Of a stretch of 64,000 nucleotides of DNA, positions 7,305-18,037 are shown piece after piece. Position numbers and translations under genes: made by a program. The first letter of the stretch is position 1. Every line of letters begins with the position of its first letter. The notes under the pieces were generated by a model. The model was given only the letters and a program-made list of their open reading frames with translations. It was not told the DNA's origin and made no database searches. The DNA lies in assembly GCA_002347095.1 (NCBI GenBank), contig DDWZ01000022.1, positions 62,001-126,000 on the forward strand, written 5' to 3'. The stretch is from Desulfobulbaceae bacterium UBA2273 (lineage in GTDB: Bacteria > Desulfobacterota > Desulfobulbia > Desulfobulbales > Desulfurivibrionaceae).

Positions 7305-8648
7305 ATGGATGCAATCGAAGAAAAGGCCACGCAGGGGAGCACGCTCCGCCATCTTGTCCGCGCGCTCCGCTCGCGGAACTACCGCCTTTTCCTCGCCGGG
7401 CAAGGCGTCTCCCTGGTCGGGACCTGGATGCAGCATGTGGCCATGAGCTGGCTTGTCTACCGCTTGACCGGCTCCGCCATGCTGTTGGGGATTGTCGGTT
7501 TCACCAGCCAGATCCCGACCCTCTTCATCTCCCCGATGGCCGGGGTGCTCGCCGACCGCTGGGACCGACGCCGCCTCCTGCTTGTCACCCAAACACTCGC
7601 CATGCTGCAGGCGGTATTTCTTGCCGTTGTCGTGCTGACCGGGGTCGTGCAGGTCTGGCAGATCATCCTGCTGAGCCTGATCCTGGGCATCGTCAACGCC
7701 TGTGACATCCCGATCCGCCAATCCTTTGTCGTCGAGATGGTGGAAGAACGGGAAAACCTGGGAAACGCCATTGCCCTCAACTCCTCCATGGTCAACACCG
7801 CCCGCCTCGTCGGCCCGGCCATTGCCGGGTTGCTCGTGGCCTCGGTGGGAGAAGGGATCTGTTTTGTTCTCAACGCGCTCAGCTACCTGGCGGTCATCCT
7901 GGCCCTTGCGGCCATGCGGATTCCACCCGCCGCCAAACCCAGCCAGGCCAGACGCCCAATCCTGCATGAACTCCAGGAGGGGTTCCTTTACGCCTACCGC
8001 TTTGGCCCGATCCGCAGCATCCTGCTCCTCCTTGCCCTGGTCAGCCTCATGGGGATGCCCTATTCGGTATTGGCGCCGGTCTTTGCCAAGGAAATCCTGC
8101 ACGGCGGCGCGCATACCTTCGGTTTTTTGATGACCGGTGCGGGCAGCGGCGCCTTGGTCGGCACCCTGTATCTCGCCTCCCGCCGGAGCGTCCGCGGCCT
8201 CGGCCTGGTGATTGTCCGGGCGACGATCCTGTTCGCGGTGGGCATCGCCATCTTTGCCCTGTCCCGCAATTTCCTCCTCTCGCTGGCCGCCCTGGCCCTG
8301 GCGGGATTCGGGGGCATGACCATCGTCGCCTCCTGCAACACGGTGCTGCAAACCATTCTGGACGAAGACAAACGCGGAAGGGTCATGAGCTTTTTCACCA
8401 TGGCCTTCATCGGGGTGGCGCCCTTCGGCTCTCTCGGCGCCGGCGCCATGGCCGGCATCATCGGCCCGCGCGACACCCTGCTCCTGGGCGGCCTCGGCTG
8501 CCTGGCCGGAGCGGCGATTTTTGCCCGGAACCTCCCGAAGATCAGGGAAAAAGTGCGTCCCATCTACCTGCGCATGGGAATTATCCAGGAAGTCGCCACC
8601 GGCCTGGAGACCGCGGCGGAACAACCACCATTGGTGGAAGACCGTTGA
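7305..8648 (+). CDS. MFS exporter (MFS_3/EntS-like)
   Basis: About 447 residues from the ATG at 7305, which has an AAGGAA box 7 bases upstream; an in-frame ATG at 7278 lacks one. The protein has the MFS_3 pattern: NYRLFLAGQGVSLVGTWMQ opening, the loop-2 motif GVLADRWDRRRLLL and about 12 hydrophobic helices. This branch includes the enterobactin exporter EntS and small-molecule efflux pumps. The last residues are hydrophilic. No biosynthetic cluster adjoins, so the substrate cannot be assigned. Confidence 0.85.
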   Translation: MDAIEEKATQGSTLRHLVRALRSRNYRLFLAGQGVSLVGTWMQHVAMSWLVYRLTGSAMLLGIVGFTSQIPTLFISPMAGVLADRWDRRRLLLVTQTLAMLQAVFLAVVVLTGVVQVWQIILLSLILGIVNACDIPIRQSFVVEMVEERENLGNAIALNSSMVNTARLVGPAIAGLLVASVGEGICFVLNALSYLAVILALAAMRIPPAAKPSQARRPILHELQEGFLYAYRFGPIRSILLLLALVSLMGMPYSVLAPVFAKEILHGGAHTFGFLMTGAGSGALVGTLYLASRRSVRGLGLVIVRATILFAVGIAIFALSRNFLLSLAALALAGFGGMTIVASCNTVLQTILDEDKRGRVMSFFTMAFIGVAPFGSLGAGAMAGIIGPRDTLLLGGLGCLAGAAIFARNLPKIREKVRPIYLRMGIIQEVATGLETAAEQPPLVEDR

Positions 8649-8784
8649 GCTGAAAAAGACATTCGCTCATTTTTTCACAATACAGAAGCAGGTATGGGGG
8701 GGGGAGAAGCCGGGAGCTCCAAGAGGAGCCCCCTGCCGAATATCTGGGGAAACTCATGACGGGAGAAAAAACAACGCTGGCCGA

Positions 8785-9435
8785 CTAATTGGGCCTCGGG
8801 GCAATCTTAAGCTCGACCCGGCGGTTTCTCTGTCGCCCAGCCTCGGTTTCGTTGGTGGCGACCGGGAGTGATTCGCCAAAGGCAACAACCTCCAGCCTGG
8901 AACCGGCAACCCCCCGCTGCACGAGCAGATTTCTCACCGCCTCAGCACGGCGCTGGGAAAGATCCATATTGTACGCTTCCGAGCCAACGCTGTCGGTATG
9001 GCCCTCAACCCTGATCACGGTCTGCGGGTATTGCACCAGCACCGAGGCGATCCGGTCAAGCTCGCCATAGAGTCCCGGCCGCACCACAGAGGAGTTGGTA
9101 TCAAAGCTCACATCCCCTTTCAGGGTCACGGAGAGCAGATTGCCTTCCCGCTGCACTGCCGCCGCATCAGAGGCAGCCAGGGTCTGGCGCATCTCCTGCT
9201 CCTGCTGATCCATCATATGGCCAACTCCGGCTCCAGCAGCGCCGCCGACCGCAGCGCCGATCGCAGCCCCGATCAGGGTCGATTTGGTATCGTGGCCAAT
9301 CACCTGGCCGAGGATGGCCCCGGCCGCAGCCCCTCCGGCCGCGCCGTAAGCTCCTCCGGCCTGGGTCTTGGTTTGAGGAACGCAACCAGAGAAAACAAAC
9401 ATCCCTGCCAGACAAAGAAGAACAAACCGTTTCAT
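8785..9435 (-). CDS. OmpA-family lipoprotein with glycine-zipper segment
   Basis: Start at 9435 after a GAAGGAGG box. The 216-residue product has a lipobox (VFSGC, Cys about residue 17). A glycine-zipper domain follows (AAGGAAAGAILGQVIG and AAIGAAVGGAAGAGVGHMM). A C-terminal OmpA peptidoglycan-binding domain contains VEGHTDSVGSEAYN and LSQRRAEAVRNLL, ending GRQRNRRVEL. The architecture matches YiaD-type outer-membrane lipoproteins that tether the membrane to peptidoglycan. It converges with the MFS gene. Confidence 0.9.
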   Translation of the reverse strand: MKRFVLLCLAGMFVFSGCVPQTKTQAGGAYGAAGGAAAGAILGQVIGHDTKSTLIGAAIGAAVGGAAGAGVGHMMDQQEQEMRQTLAASDAAAVQREGNLLSVTLKGDVSFDTNSSVVRPGLYGELDRIASVLVQYPQTVIRVEGHTDSVGSEAYNMDLSQRRAEAVRNLLVQRGVAGSRLEVVAFGESLPVATNETEAGRQRNRRVELKIAPRPN

Positions 9436-9605
9436 ACTTTCCTCCTTCAAGGTGTAATGGTTAGTGAAACCGGCGCCTCTACCAAAAAATTGCTTTTTTC
9501 CGCACCGGGAAAAAACTTACTTTTGGGTAGTCTACCACATTTTTGGTTGAACAGGACGGTCTTGATTTGCCTGCCCACCCCATCCCGCCACTTCGGCACA
9601 GGCAC

Positions 9606-9642
9606 AAAAAAACCCGCGACCATTTCCGGCGCGGGTTTTTTT
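9606..9642. terminator. bidirectional rho-independent terminator
   Basis: A-run, CCCGCG, an 11-base loop region, CGCGGG and a run of T. On the minus strand it would end transcripts of the two serine tRNA genes. Confidence 0.75.
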
Positions 9643-9677
9643 GTTGTCAGACAAAACGGATTGCTCCGCAAAATAAA

Positions 9678-9771
9678 TGGCGGAGAGCGAGGGATTCGAA
9701 CCCTCGGTAGAACTTTTGATCCTACACTCGCTTAGCAGGCGAGCACCTTCGGCCTACTCGGTCAGCTCTCC
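9678..9771 (-). tRNA. tRNA-Ser(GCT)
   Basis: The reverse strand folds as a class II tRNA: acceptor GGAGAGC pairs with GCTCTCC, the anticodon loop holds GCT in the stem CTCGC/GCGAG, and there is a long variable arm. The T loop is GGTTCGAATCC and CCA is encoded. The discriminator is G, as in serine tRNAs. Confidence 0.95.
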
Positions 9772-9794
9772 ACATTTCGTATTTACTTGTTTGT

Positions 9795-9880
9795 TGGCGG
9801 AGGAAGTAGGATTCGAACCCACGGTACTTTCGCACAACGGTTTTCAAGACCGCCGCCTTAAACCACTCGGCCATTCCTCC
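9795..9880 (-). tRNA. tRNA-Ser(TGA)
   Basis: The reverse strand shows acceptor GGAGGAA/TTCCTCC, anticodon TGA in the loop CTTGAAA and a long variable arm. The T loop is GGTTCGAATCC, with encoded GCCA end. It lies 23 bp upstream of the tRNA-Ser(GCT) on the same transcript. Confidence 0.95.
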
Positions 9881-9923
9881 CTCAAGTCCGTCAGTTATGT
9901 ACCATTTCAAAAATGGGCTGTCA

Positions 9924-10037
9924 ATGGTAAGCGTTCAGCAGCACCACATCTGCTTTGTCATCGGCCTGGCCCGCATACCTGATGTATGGCGGACAGGCCT
10001 CTTTCGCGCATCTGCGGCACTGCTGAACGCTTACCAT
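9924..10037. repeat. dispersed palindromic element, copy 1 (downstream of radA)
   Basis: The outer arms ATGGTAAGCGTTCAGCAG and the exact complement CTGCTGAACGCTTACCAT enclose about 78 bp. The reverse complement of that core closely matches the core of the element at 17933-18037. The outer stem sequence differs between copies but stays paired. It begins about 25 bp after the radA stop codon. Confidence 0.75.
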
Positions 10038-10062
10038 AGGTTACGGCAATCTGTTTTTTTAT

Positions 10063-11418
10063 TTAGCGAACCGCCTCGATAGCCTCGGCCAGCTTTTTCA
10101 CCCCGACGATCTCCATGCCCTTGACCCCGCCCTTGGGCACGTTGGCCAGGGGGACAATCGCCTTTGTAAAGCCGTGCTTGGCCGCCTCCCGCAAGCGTTC
10201 CTGGCCGCTGGGCACGGGCCGGATCTCGCCGGAGAGGCCCACCTCGCCGAAAACAACCAGATCCACGGCCAGGGGCTTGTTTTTCAGACTGGAGAAAACC
10301 GCTAGGAGCAGAGCCAAATCGGCGCTGGTTTCGCTGACCCGCACCCCGCCCGCCACGTTGATGAACACATCCTGGCCATAGGTGGCGATGGAGCCGTGGC
10401 GGTGCAGCACGGCCAGGAGCATGGCCAGCCGGTTCTGCTCCAGCCCCACCGTGACCCTCCGGGGGTTCTCGCTGTGGCTGTCGTCCACCAGGGCCTGCAT
10501 CTCAACAAGCAGGGGGCGGCTGCCTTCCCAGATCGCCATGACCACGCTGCCGGGCATGGCTTCGGCGTTGCGGGAGAGAAAGATGGCCGAGGGGTTGGAG
10601 ATCTCGCGCAGCCCCTTGTCGGTCATGGCGAAAACCCCCAGCTCGTTCACCGCGCCGTAGCGGTTCTTCACCGCCCGCATCACCCGGAAGCGGCTGTCGC
10701 CGCTGCCTTCGATGTAGCAGACCACGTCGATGATGTGCTCCAGTACCCTGGGCCCGGCCAGGTCGCCGCTCTTGGTGACATGGCCCACCAGGAAGATGGC
10801 CACCCCGGTCTGCTTGGCAAACTGGGTAAGGAGGGCGGCGGACTCCCGCACCTGGCTGACACTGCCCGGCGCGGACTGGCTGTCCGCCACCTGCATGGTC
10901 TGGATCGAGTCGATCACCATGACCTCGGGCTTTTCCTTGAGCGCGGTGGCGCAGATATCCTCCACCCTGGTCTCGGCCAGCAGGAGCAACGCCTGATCCG
11001 GAAGCCCAAGCCGCCTGGCCCGCATGGCTATCTGCTGGAGCGACTCCTCGCCGGTGACATAGAGGCATTTGCGCGTAAGGCTTAAGTTGCAGCAAACCTG
11101 GAGCAAGCCGGTGGATTTGCCCACCCCCGGATCGCCGCCGATGAGCACCACCGAGCCCGGCACCAACCCGCCACCCAGCACCCGGTCCAGCTCGCCCATG
11201 GTGGTGGAAAAACGGACCAGCTCGTCTTTGCCCACCTCGGCCATGGTCTGCACCTGGGCCAAGCTGCCGGAATACCCCTGGAAACGGCCTGCGGCAGCGG
11301 AGGCCGGCTGTTGCTCGGCCAGGGTATCCCAGGCGCCGCAGCCTTCGCACTGACCACCCCATTTGCTGAACACCCCGTTGCAAGTGCGACAGACATACGA
11401 AATCTTCTCTTTAGCCAT
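10063..11418 (-). CDS. radA: DNA repair protein RadA
   Basis: The 451-residue product has all RadA parts: an N-terminal zinc finger (Cys10, Cys13, Cys24, Cys27), Walker A GGDPGVGKST at 93-102 and a RecA-like core. The RadA-specific KNRYG motif and a C-terminal Lon-like domain (LALLLAVFSSL, GEVGLSGEIRPV) follow. RadA is a branch-migration ATPase that drives D-loop extension in recombination. A palindromic dispersed element lies just downstream. It is followed by a sensor kinase gene upstream on the same strand, 30 bp away. Confidence 0.97.
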   Translation of the reverse strand: MAKEKISYVCRTCNGVFSKWGGQCEGCGAWDTLAEQQPASAAAGRFQGYSGSLAQVQTMAEVGKDELVRFSTTMGELDRVLGGGLVPGSVVLIGGDPGVGKSTGLLQVCCNLSLTRKCLYVTGEESLQQIAMRARRLGLPDQALLLLAETRVEDICATALKEKPEVMVIDSIQTMQVADSQSAPGSVSQVRESAALLTQFAKQTGVAIFLVGHVTKSGDLAGPRVLEHIIDVVCYIEGSGDSRFRVMRAVKNRYGAVNELGVFAMTDKGLREISNPSAIFLSRNAEAMPGSVVMAIWEGSRPLLVEMQALVDDSHSENPRRVTVGLEQNRLAMLLAVLHRHGSIATYGQDVFINVAGGVRVSETSADLALLLAVFSSLKNKPLAVDLVVFGEVGLSGEIRPVPSGQERLREAAKHGFTKAIVPLANVPKGGVKGMEIVGVKKLAEAIEAVR

Positions 11419-11448
11419 TTCCCCCCTGCCCTTTACGCCTTTTACCTT

Positions 11449-14274
11449 TCACCTTGCACCTTTTCCTTCCAAAGCCTTCCGCACCGTTTCAGTCAACACC
11501 CGCATGGTCAGGGGCTTCATGAGAAAATGGCCGATGCCCTGGGCCACGGCGGATTCTTCACCGATTGTCGCGCTATACCCGGTGCAGAGGATCACCGGCA
11601 AGGTGGGCCTGATTTTGCGAATCTCCTGCGCCAACTGCACCCCGGACATCTTGGGCATGGTCTGGTCGGTGATCAGCAGATCAAAATCGTCGGGGCGGCT
11701 GCGAAACTCTTCCAACGCCTCAAGCGGCTTGGTTCTGGCCGTCACCCGATAGCCGAGCCCGGAGAGCATGGCCTTGCCCAGCTCGGCGATGCTGGTCTCG
11801 TCATCCACATAGAGAATCCGCTCCTGGCCGGAAGGAAGCGCCCACTCCTGGGGACTTTCCAGCACAACCATCCCCTGGCCGACCCTTGGCAGATAGACGC
11901 GAAAAACCGTGCCCGCGCCCAAAGCGCTTTCCACCTGCACCATGCCCCCATAGCTTTTGACGATGCCATGCACCACCGCCAGCCCCATGCCCGAGCCCTT
12001 GCCCACCATTTTGGTGGTGAAATACGGGTCAAAGATCCGGGCCAGGATCTCCGGCGCGATCCCAGGGCCGGTATCGCGCACGCTGAGCAACACATACTGC
12101 CCGGGCAGCAGCTCGTCTTGCCCGGCGAGATCGCTTTCGCCAAGCTCCACGTTTTTCAAAACCACGGTCAGAGCGCCCCCTGCCGCCTCCATGGCATGGA
12201 AAGCGTTGGTGCAGAGATTCACCACGATCTGGTGGATATTCGTGGGGTCGGCCAGGATGAAACCGCAATCCGGGTCGATATCCTCGCGGATTTCGATGTT
12301 CGCCGGAATCGAGGCGCGCAGAAACTTGAGCGCCTCCTTGATAATGGGTTTGGGCGAGAGCGGAGCCCGCTCCTCCCCGCCTTTCCGGCTAAAAGTGAGA
12401 ATCTGCTTCACCAGATCCCGGGCCCGCAGACCGGCCCGGAGTACCTCCTGGATATCGTCCCTGGCACTGCCTGCCGCTTCCGGCAGGCTGCGTTTGGCCA
12501 TCTCGGCATAGCCGAGGATGGCGGCAAGGATATTATTGAAATCATGGGCGATTCCCCCTGCCAGGGTGCCGATGGCCTCCATCTTCTGGGCCTGGCGCAA
12601 TCGCTCTTCCAGCCCCTTCCGGATACTGATGTCATGGCAGATGCAGAGAATTTCCGGCTGCCCCTCGCCTTGCACCACCGTGGCATTGATCTCCACCGGG
12701 GTGATGCCGCCCCGGCCATCGACATAATCGACCTGCAGATGGCGGATATAACCCTGCTTGACGCATTCCCGCAACGCCTGGCGGTTCCTGGCCAGATCCT
12801 GTTCCGCCGTCCACTCGGTCACCCGGTGCTCCATAATCTCGGCCAAATCGGTGCGCCCGCTCAAGCGAACATACTCCTGATTGGCGTCCAGCACTTTTCC
12901 TTCGCCATCGATCCGCACAAAACCGATGCCGGTGGTTTCGATCAAAACCCGGTATTTCTCCTCGCTTTTGCGCAGCCCCTCTTCCATGGCCCGTTTTTCG
13001 GCCAACATCCGGTTTAGCGCCCCGGCCAGGGAACGAAACTCCGCAAAATGGAGGCCGGAAAGCTGCATTTCCTCTTTTTCCCGGGCCGCTTTGTCAAAAA
13101 AATCCTCAAAGGAGGCAAAGGCCTCCTGGATGCGCCCCGCCGTCTTTCTGACAAAGAGCAACCCGCCCAAAAGCGCGGCAAGCAGCAGCAATAGCGCCAG
13201 CCCGACGATCTTGACAATCTCGCGCCGCAACTGCTGCCGGGCCTCCGCAATGGCCGCCTGGATGTCGTTCAGGTATATGCCCGCGCCGATATACCACTGC
13301 CACTCCTTGACGCCCCGCACATAGCTGAGCTTCAGGGAGTTGCGCTCTTCGCCCAGCTTCGGCATCACATACCGAAGAAAACCGCCGTCTTCCCGGGCCA
13401 GGGCGATCAGTTCCCGTACAATTTTCAGACCGTTGGCATCGACCTGCTCCAGCGCGTTTTCTCCCTTGGCCGGATAAGTCAAGGACACCCCGTCCCACTG
13501 GCCGGCAAAAACATAGCCATCCTGCTCGAACCGCATCTTTTCAATCCGCGCCAGCACCTCGGCCTGGATCTCCGCTTCCATGTCGTCCAGATATTCGCCC
13601 GCACCGATCAGCCAATCAAGCTCGGGCAGGTATTTGATAAAGGAGACTTTCTCAAACTCCTGACCGGACGGCACACCAGGCTTGGGCCAGCGGTAGGAGA
13701 CAAACCCCTCGCCCTTGCTCCGGGCAAGCTCGACCATCTTGCGGATGACAAAAGCACCCTCGTTGTCCTGCATGGCCAAAAGATTTTTCTGCTCAAGCTC
13801 CGGCTGGGCGGCATGGAGCTGCACCGTCCCGTCCATGGCAAAGATGAAGAAATACCCTCTGCCGTTGTTAAAACGCTGCGTCCGCAGACTCTCACGCACC
13901 AAAGACTCCAGCTCTTTCCTGCTGTGCGATCCCTTGCTGATCTGGTAGAGATGGGAGGCGACGACCTGGGCATCCCGGACCCTGCCCGCAACAACGCCCT
14001 TTGCCCGGTCGGTGATCTGCGAACGCTTGAAATGGATGTACCCGACCACCTCATCAACCTGCCGCACAAGCTGCTGCTTGCGCGTTTCGACCTGTTTCCC
14101 CCAGAGCGCATCAACCTCGCTCCGGTAGCGGGAATATTCCTGAAAAATATGGAGAGTGCCAAGCCCCAGGGTCAGGCAGGCGACCATGAGCGACATGGTG
14201 ACCAGCAATCTCCTGGCTATGCTGTGAGCGGGCATGATCATTGACTGTGAAGCTCTCCCTGAAAATCCGTTCAC
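11449..14274 (-). CDS. hybrid histidine kinase: double Cache sensor, PAS, HisKA, HATPase, receiver
   Basis: The GTG at 14274 overlaps the hemW stop (GTGA). An ATG at 14241 behind AGGGAGA is the alternative start. From that ATG: TM helix near the N terminus, two tandem Cache_2-type periplasmic ligand domains (each with a GYFFIF/GYVFAG core and W-x-I-GAGxYLxD), and a second TM (LLLLLAALLGGLLFV). A PAS domain, HisKA with AGGIAHDFNNILAAILGY, HATPase (DTGPGIAPE, GKGSGMGLAVVHGIV) and a C-terminal receiver (YVDDET, LLITDQTMPKMSG, CTGYS) follow. The double Cache suggests sensing of small carboxylates or similar. No output-domain partner is adjacent. Confidence 0.92.
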   Translation of the reverse strand: MNGFSGRASQSMIMPAHSIARRLLVTMSLMVACLTLGLGTLHIFQEYSRYRSEVDALWGKQVETRKQQLVRQVDEVVGYIHFKRSQITDRAKGVVAGRVRDAQVVASHLYQISKGSHSRKELESLVRESLRTQRFNNGRGYFFIFAMDGTVQLHAAQPELEQKNLLAMQDNEGAFVIRKMVELARSKGEGFVSYRWPKPGVPSGQEFEKVSFIKYLPELDWLIGAGEYLDDMEAEIQAEVLARIEKMRFEQDGYVFAGQWDGVSLTYPAKGENALEQVDANGLKIVRELIALAREDGGFLRYVMPKLGEERNSLKLSYVRGVKEWQWYIGAGIYLNDIQAAIAEARQQLRREIVKIVGLALLLLLAALLGGLLFVRKTAGRIQEAFASFEDFFDKAAREKEEMQLSGLHFAEFRSLAGALNRMLAEKRAMEEGLRKSEEKYRVLIETTGIGFVRIDGEGKVLDANQEYVRLSGRTDLAEIMEHRVTEWTAEQDLARNRQALRECVKQGYIRHLQVDYVDGRGGITPVEINATVVQGEGQPEILCICHDISIRKGLEERLRQAQKMEAIGTLAGGIAHDFNNILAAILGYAEMAKRSLPEAAGSARDDIQEVLRAGLRARDLVKQILTFSRKGGEERAPLSPKPIIKEALKFLRASIPANIEIREDIDPDCGFILADPTNIHQIVVNLCTNAFHAMEAAGGALTVVLKNVELGESDLAGQDELLPGQYVLLSVRDTGPGIAPEILARIFDPYFTTKMVGKGSGMGLAVVHGIVKSYGGMVQVESALGAGTVFRVYLPRVGQGMVVLESPQEWALPSGQERILYVDDETSIAELGKAMLSGLGYRVTARTKPLEALEEFRSRPDDFDLLITDQTMPKMSGVQLAQEIRKIRPTLPVILCTGYSATIGEESAVAQGIGHFLMKPLTMRVLTETVRKALEGKGAR

Positions 14275-15455
14275 ACAAGCCTGGACAAGACTTGATTGGC
14301 CACGGGCAGACCGGCCTCGGTGAGACGCAGGCTGTCCGAGGCAAGCACGATCAGCCCCTGCTCCTGCAATTCCTCAAGCATCTTCCCATAATAGCCCGCA
14401 GGCGTCAAACCAAACCGGCGCTGCAGCCGGGCCAGCGAAATCCCTTCGATCATCCTCAGCCCCATGACCACGCTTTCCCGGAACCGGGCCGCAAGCGACA
14501 GACATTCCCCCTCGGACAACGGGAGTTCCCCTTTCTGGACCAGCGCGGCAAACGCTTCGGGCTCCTCCACCGTGCTGAACCGAAAACCGGAGAGGCAGGA
14601 GACCGCCCCAGCCCCCAGCCCGAGATACGAGCCGTTTCGCCAGTAGTTGAGATTGTGGCGGCATTGGTTGCCCGATGCTGCGTAGTTGGAAATTTCGTAA
14701 CGCGGCAAACCGGCCTGGGCCAAAAGATCGTGGGTGAGCGCGGCCATGGCCAGAACCTCCTCCTCTCCGGGCAGGGTCAACGCTCCCTTTTCCACCAGCC
14801 GGGCAAAGGGGGTTTCCTCCTCAATGGTCAGCTCGTAGCAGGCAAGATGCTCCGGCCCGAAGGCAAGAGCTTGGTCCAGGCTCTCCCGCCAGTCCGTTGC
14901 GCGCTGGCCGGGCAGGCCGTACATCAGATCCAGGTTGATGTTGGTAAAACCACCCTTTCGCGCCGCCTTGATGGCAGCGCAGGCCTCACCCTTCGTATGG
15001 CTCCGGCCAAGCGCACCCAGCAGCCGGTCGGAAAAGGCCTGCACCCCGAGGCTCAACCGGTTGACCCCTGTCCGGCGCAGGCTGGTCAGCATCGGCATCG
15101 TGACGGTATTGGGGTTGGCCTCCACCGTGATCTCGGCATCTTCCGTGAAGTTGAACGAGGCGAGGCACAGACCGACCAGCTCGGCCAGCTCGTTGCCGCC
15201 ATAAATGGTCGGGGTGCCGCCGCCGATGAACAGGGTGGCGAAGGTCCGCTCCCGGCACCACTGCTGATCAGCCCAGTGGCGGATCTGGCTGGCAAGGGCC
15301 GTCAGGTAAGCGGCGGGAGGGGATTGACAGGCGTAGGAATTGAAGGAACAGTATGCACACCGGCTTTTGCAAAAGGGGATGTGCAGATAAAGACCGGGCG
15401 ATTCTTCGCCGCTGGCGGGAGTAAACCCGGTGGGTAGGGATTCGGGCGACATCAC
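14271..15455 (-). CDS. hemW: HemW-like radical SAM protein
   Basis: The 394-residue product opens with LYLHIPFCKSRCAYCSF, the CxxxCxYC radical-SAM cluster site. It continues with the HemW markers GGGTPTIYG, EANPNTVT, RLSLGVQAF and YGLPGQ, and ends with the HemN C-terminal domain. HemW binds haem and is proposed to be a haem chaperone; it was once misnamed oxygen-independent coproporphyrinogen oxidase. It overlaps radC by 4 bp upstream and the kinase gene downstream, so the three are co-translated. Confidence 0.92.
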   Translation of the reverse strand: MMSPESLPTGFTPASGEESPGLYLHIPFCKSRCAYCSFNSYACQSPPAAYLTALASQIRHWADQQWCRERTFATLFIGGGTPTIYGGNELAELVGLCLASFNFTEDAEITVEANPNTVTMPMLTSLRRTGVNRLSLGVQAFSDRLLGALGRSHTKGEACAAIKAARKGGFTNINLDLMYGLPGQRATDWRESLDQALAFGPEHLACYELTIEEETPFARLVEKGALTLPGEEEVLAMAALTHDLLAQAGLPRYEISNYAASGNQCRHNLNYWRNGSYLGLGAGAVSCLSGFRFSTVEEPEAFAALVQKGELPLSEGECLSLAARFRESVVMGLRMIEGISLARLQRRFGLTPAGYYGKMLEELQEQGLIVLASDSLRLTEAGLPVANQVLSRLV

Positions 15456-16186
15456 TCTCCGGAAATCACCGCACGGGACTGGCGACGGATATCCTCCAGC
15501 AGACCGTGATCGGCGAAGCTGAACGGCTGCGCATCCTCCCCCACGATGAGATGGTCGAGGAGCTGAATCCCGGCAAAGCCCAGGGCAATGAAGAGATGGC
15601 GGGTGAGTTTTTTATCCTCCGCCGAAGGGGTCAGGCTGCCGGAGGGATGGTTGTGGGCGATGACCACCGAGGCGGCGTGATGCGAAAGGGCCAGCTTAAT
15701 CAACTCCCTGGGATGCACGGTATTGCTGGCCAGGGTTCCCTCCGCCACCAGTTGGGTATCGATGATCCCCAAGGAGGCGTCGAGAAAAACCGCCATCAGC
15801 ACCTCGCGCTTGAGCCCACGCATGGAATGAACCAGATACTCCCCCACCTCGCGGGAGGAGCGGAGGTATTCCTTAGCCACCAGCCGCTGCTTGAGATACC
15901 GCCGGGCCACGGATTGCACAAAATGCAGGGCGAAACCGTTTTTCGGCCCGATGCCATCGATCAGCTCAAGCTCGGCCTGACTGGCATCCAAGGCGTGGGG
16001 CAGGGTGGTGAATCGCTTGAGCAGGAGGCGGGCGGTTTCTTTGCAATCCTTGCGCGGGGTGCCCAGGGAAAGGAGCAGCTCCAAGACCTCGACGTCGGTG
16101 AAGCCTTCCAGACCGTGGTCCAGAAACCTGTCCCGCAGCCGTTGCCTATGGCCGTCGCCTTTTTTCTGCCAGTCCGTTTTATCCAT
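15452..16186 (-). CDS. radC: RadC/UPF0758 JAMM-domain protein
   Basis: The start at 16186 (MDKTDWQKKGDGHRQRLRDRF) matches the family's N terminus; the longer frame to 16387 runs into a repeat. The 244-residue product has an N-terminal helix-hairpin-helix part (LELIDGIGPKNG) and a C-terminal JAB domain with the metal site HNHPSGSLTPSAED. It is named after an E. coli repair phenotype later reassigned; its true role is unknown. Translation overlaps hemW by 4 bp. Confidence 0.92.
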   Translation of the reverse strand: MDKTDWQKKGDGHRQRLRDRFLDHGLEGFTDVEVLELLLSLGTPRKDCKETARLLLKRFTTLPHALDASQAELELIDGIGPKNGFALHFVQSVARRYLKQRLVAKEYLRSSREVGEYLVHSMRGLKREVLMAVFLDASLGIIDTQLVAEGTLASNTVHPRELIKLALSHHAASVVIAHNHPSGSLTPSAEDKKLTRHLFIALGFAGIQLLDHLIVGEDAQPFSFADHGLLEDIRRQSRAVISGE

Positions 16187-16332
16187 AATTGGCCACAAAA
16201 CCCCATTGGTACGCAGCCGAGCACCGGAGAAATCGCCGAAAAGGGGTTTGCACTGTTTGAGCGCAGCGAGTTTGCAAACCCCCGGCGGTTTCGAGGAGCA
16301 CAGGGCATCCCGCCTCCGGCGGGACAAGTGCC

Positions 16333-16385
16333 GGGGTGCCCTTTCTTTTTGGTTCTTTTTCTTTGGGCACGCAAAGAAAAAGAAC
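16333..16385 (+). repeat. dispersed repeat with TTTGGGCACGCAAA core, copy 2
   Basis: GTTCTTTTTCTTTG (16352-16365), GGCACG, then its exact reverse complement (16372-16385). Flank GGGGTGCCC matches the copy at 7187-7242. It starts 4 bases after the gatB stop on the minus strand and could form a weak terminator for gatB. The remaining 16187-16332 shows no gene. Confidence 0.55.
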
Positions 16386-16389
16386 AATC

Positions 16390-17823
<1,434 letters not shown>

Positions 17824-17932
17824 GGTGTTCTCTCCCTTATCCTTGCCCGGCGGCCGGACAAAACCGCCGATCAGTACTTCTCTTTTGCGTAATCATTCCC
17901 CAGAGGCAGCAAAACTTCTAGCCCCCGGAGCA

Positions 17933-18037
17933 GTAACCGCGCAGCAGTGCCGCAGATGCGCGGAAGAGGCCTGCGCCATACACACGGTATGCGGACAGGT
18001 CGATGACAAAGCAGATGCGGTGCTGCTGTGCGGTTAC
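17933..18037. repeat. dispersed palindromic element, copy 2
   Basis: Arms GTAACCGCGCAGCAG and CTGCTGTGCGGTTAC pair with one G-T wobble. The interior is very close to the reverse complement of the copy at 9924-10037. The right arm contains the TAA stop of the minus-strand gene ending at 18034, so the element overlaps a gene's 3' end. Confidence 0.75.

Noticed and set aside
7146..8624. A long minus-strand open frame opposite the MFS gene.
   Set aside because: Its composition is a G/Q/D/H-rich mirror of the plus-strand codons and it has no domain. The plus strand encodes a clear transporter. The same applies to large opposite frames at 546-1829, 28238-29566, 31952-34153 and 57866-59797.
9678..9880. 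Integration site of a mobile island in the serine tRNA genes.
   Set aside because: No integrase and no repeated tRNA 3' end nearby.
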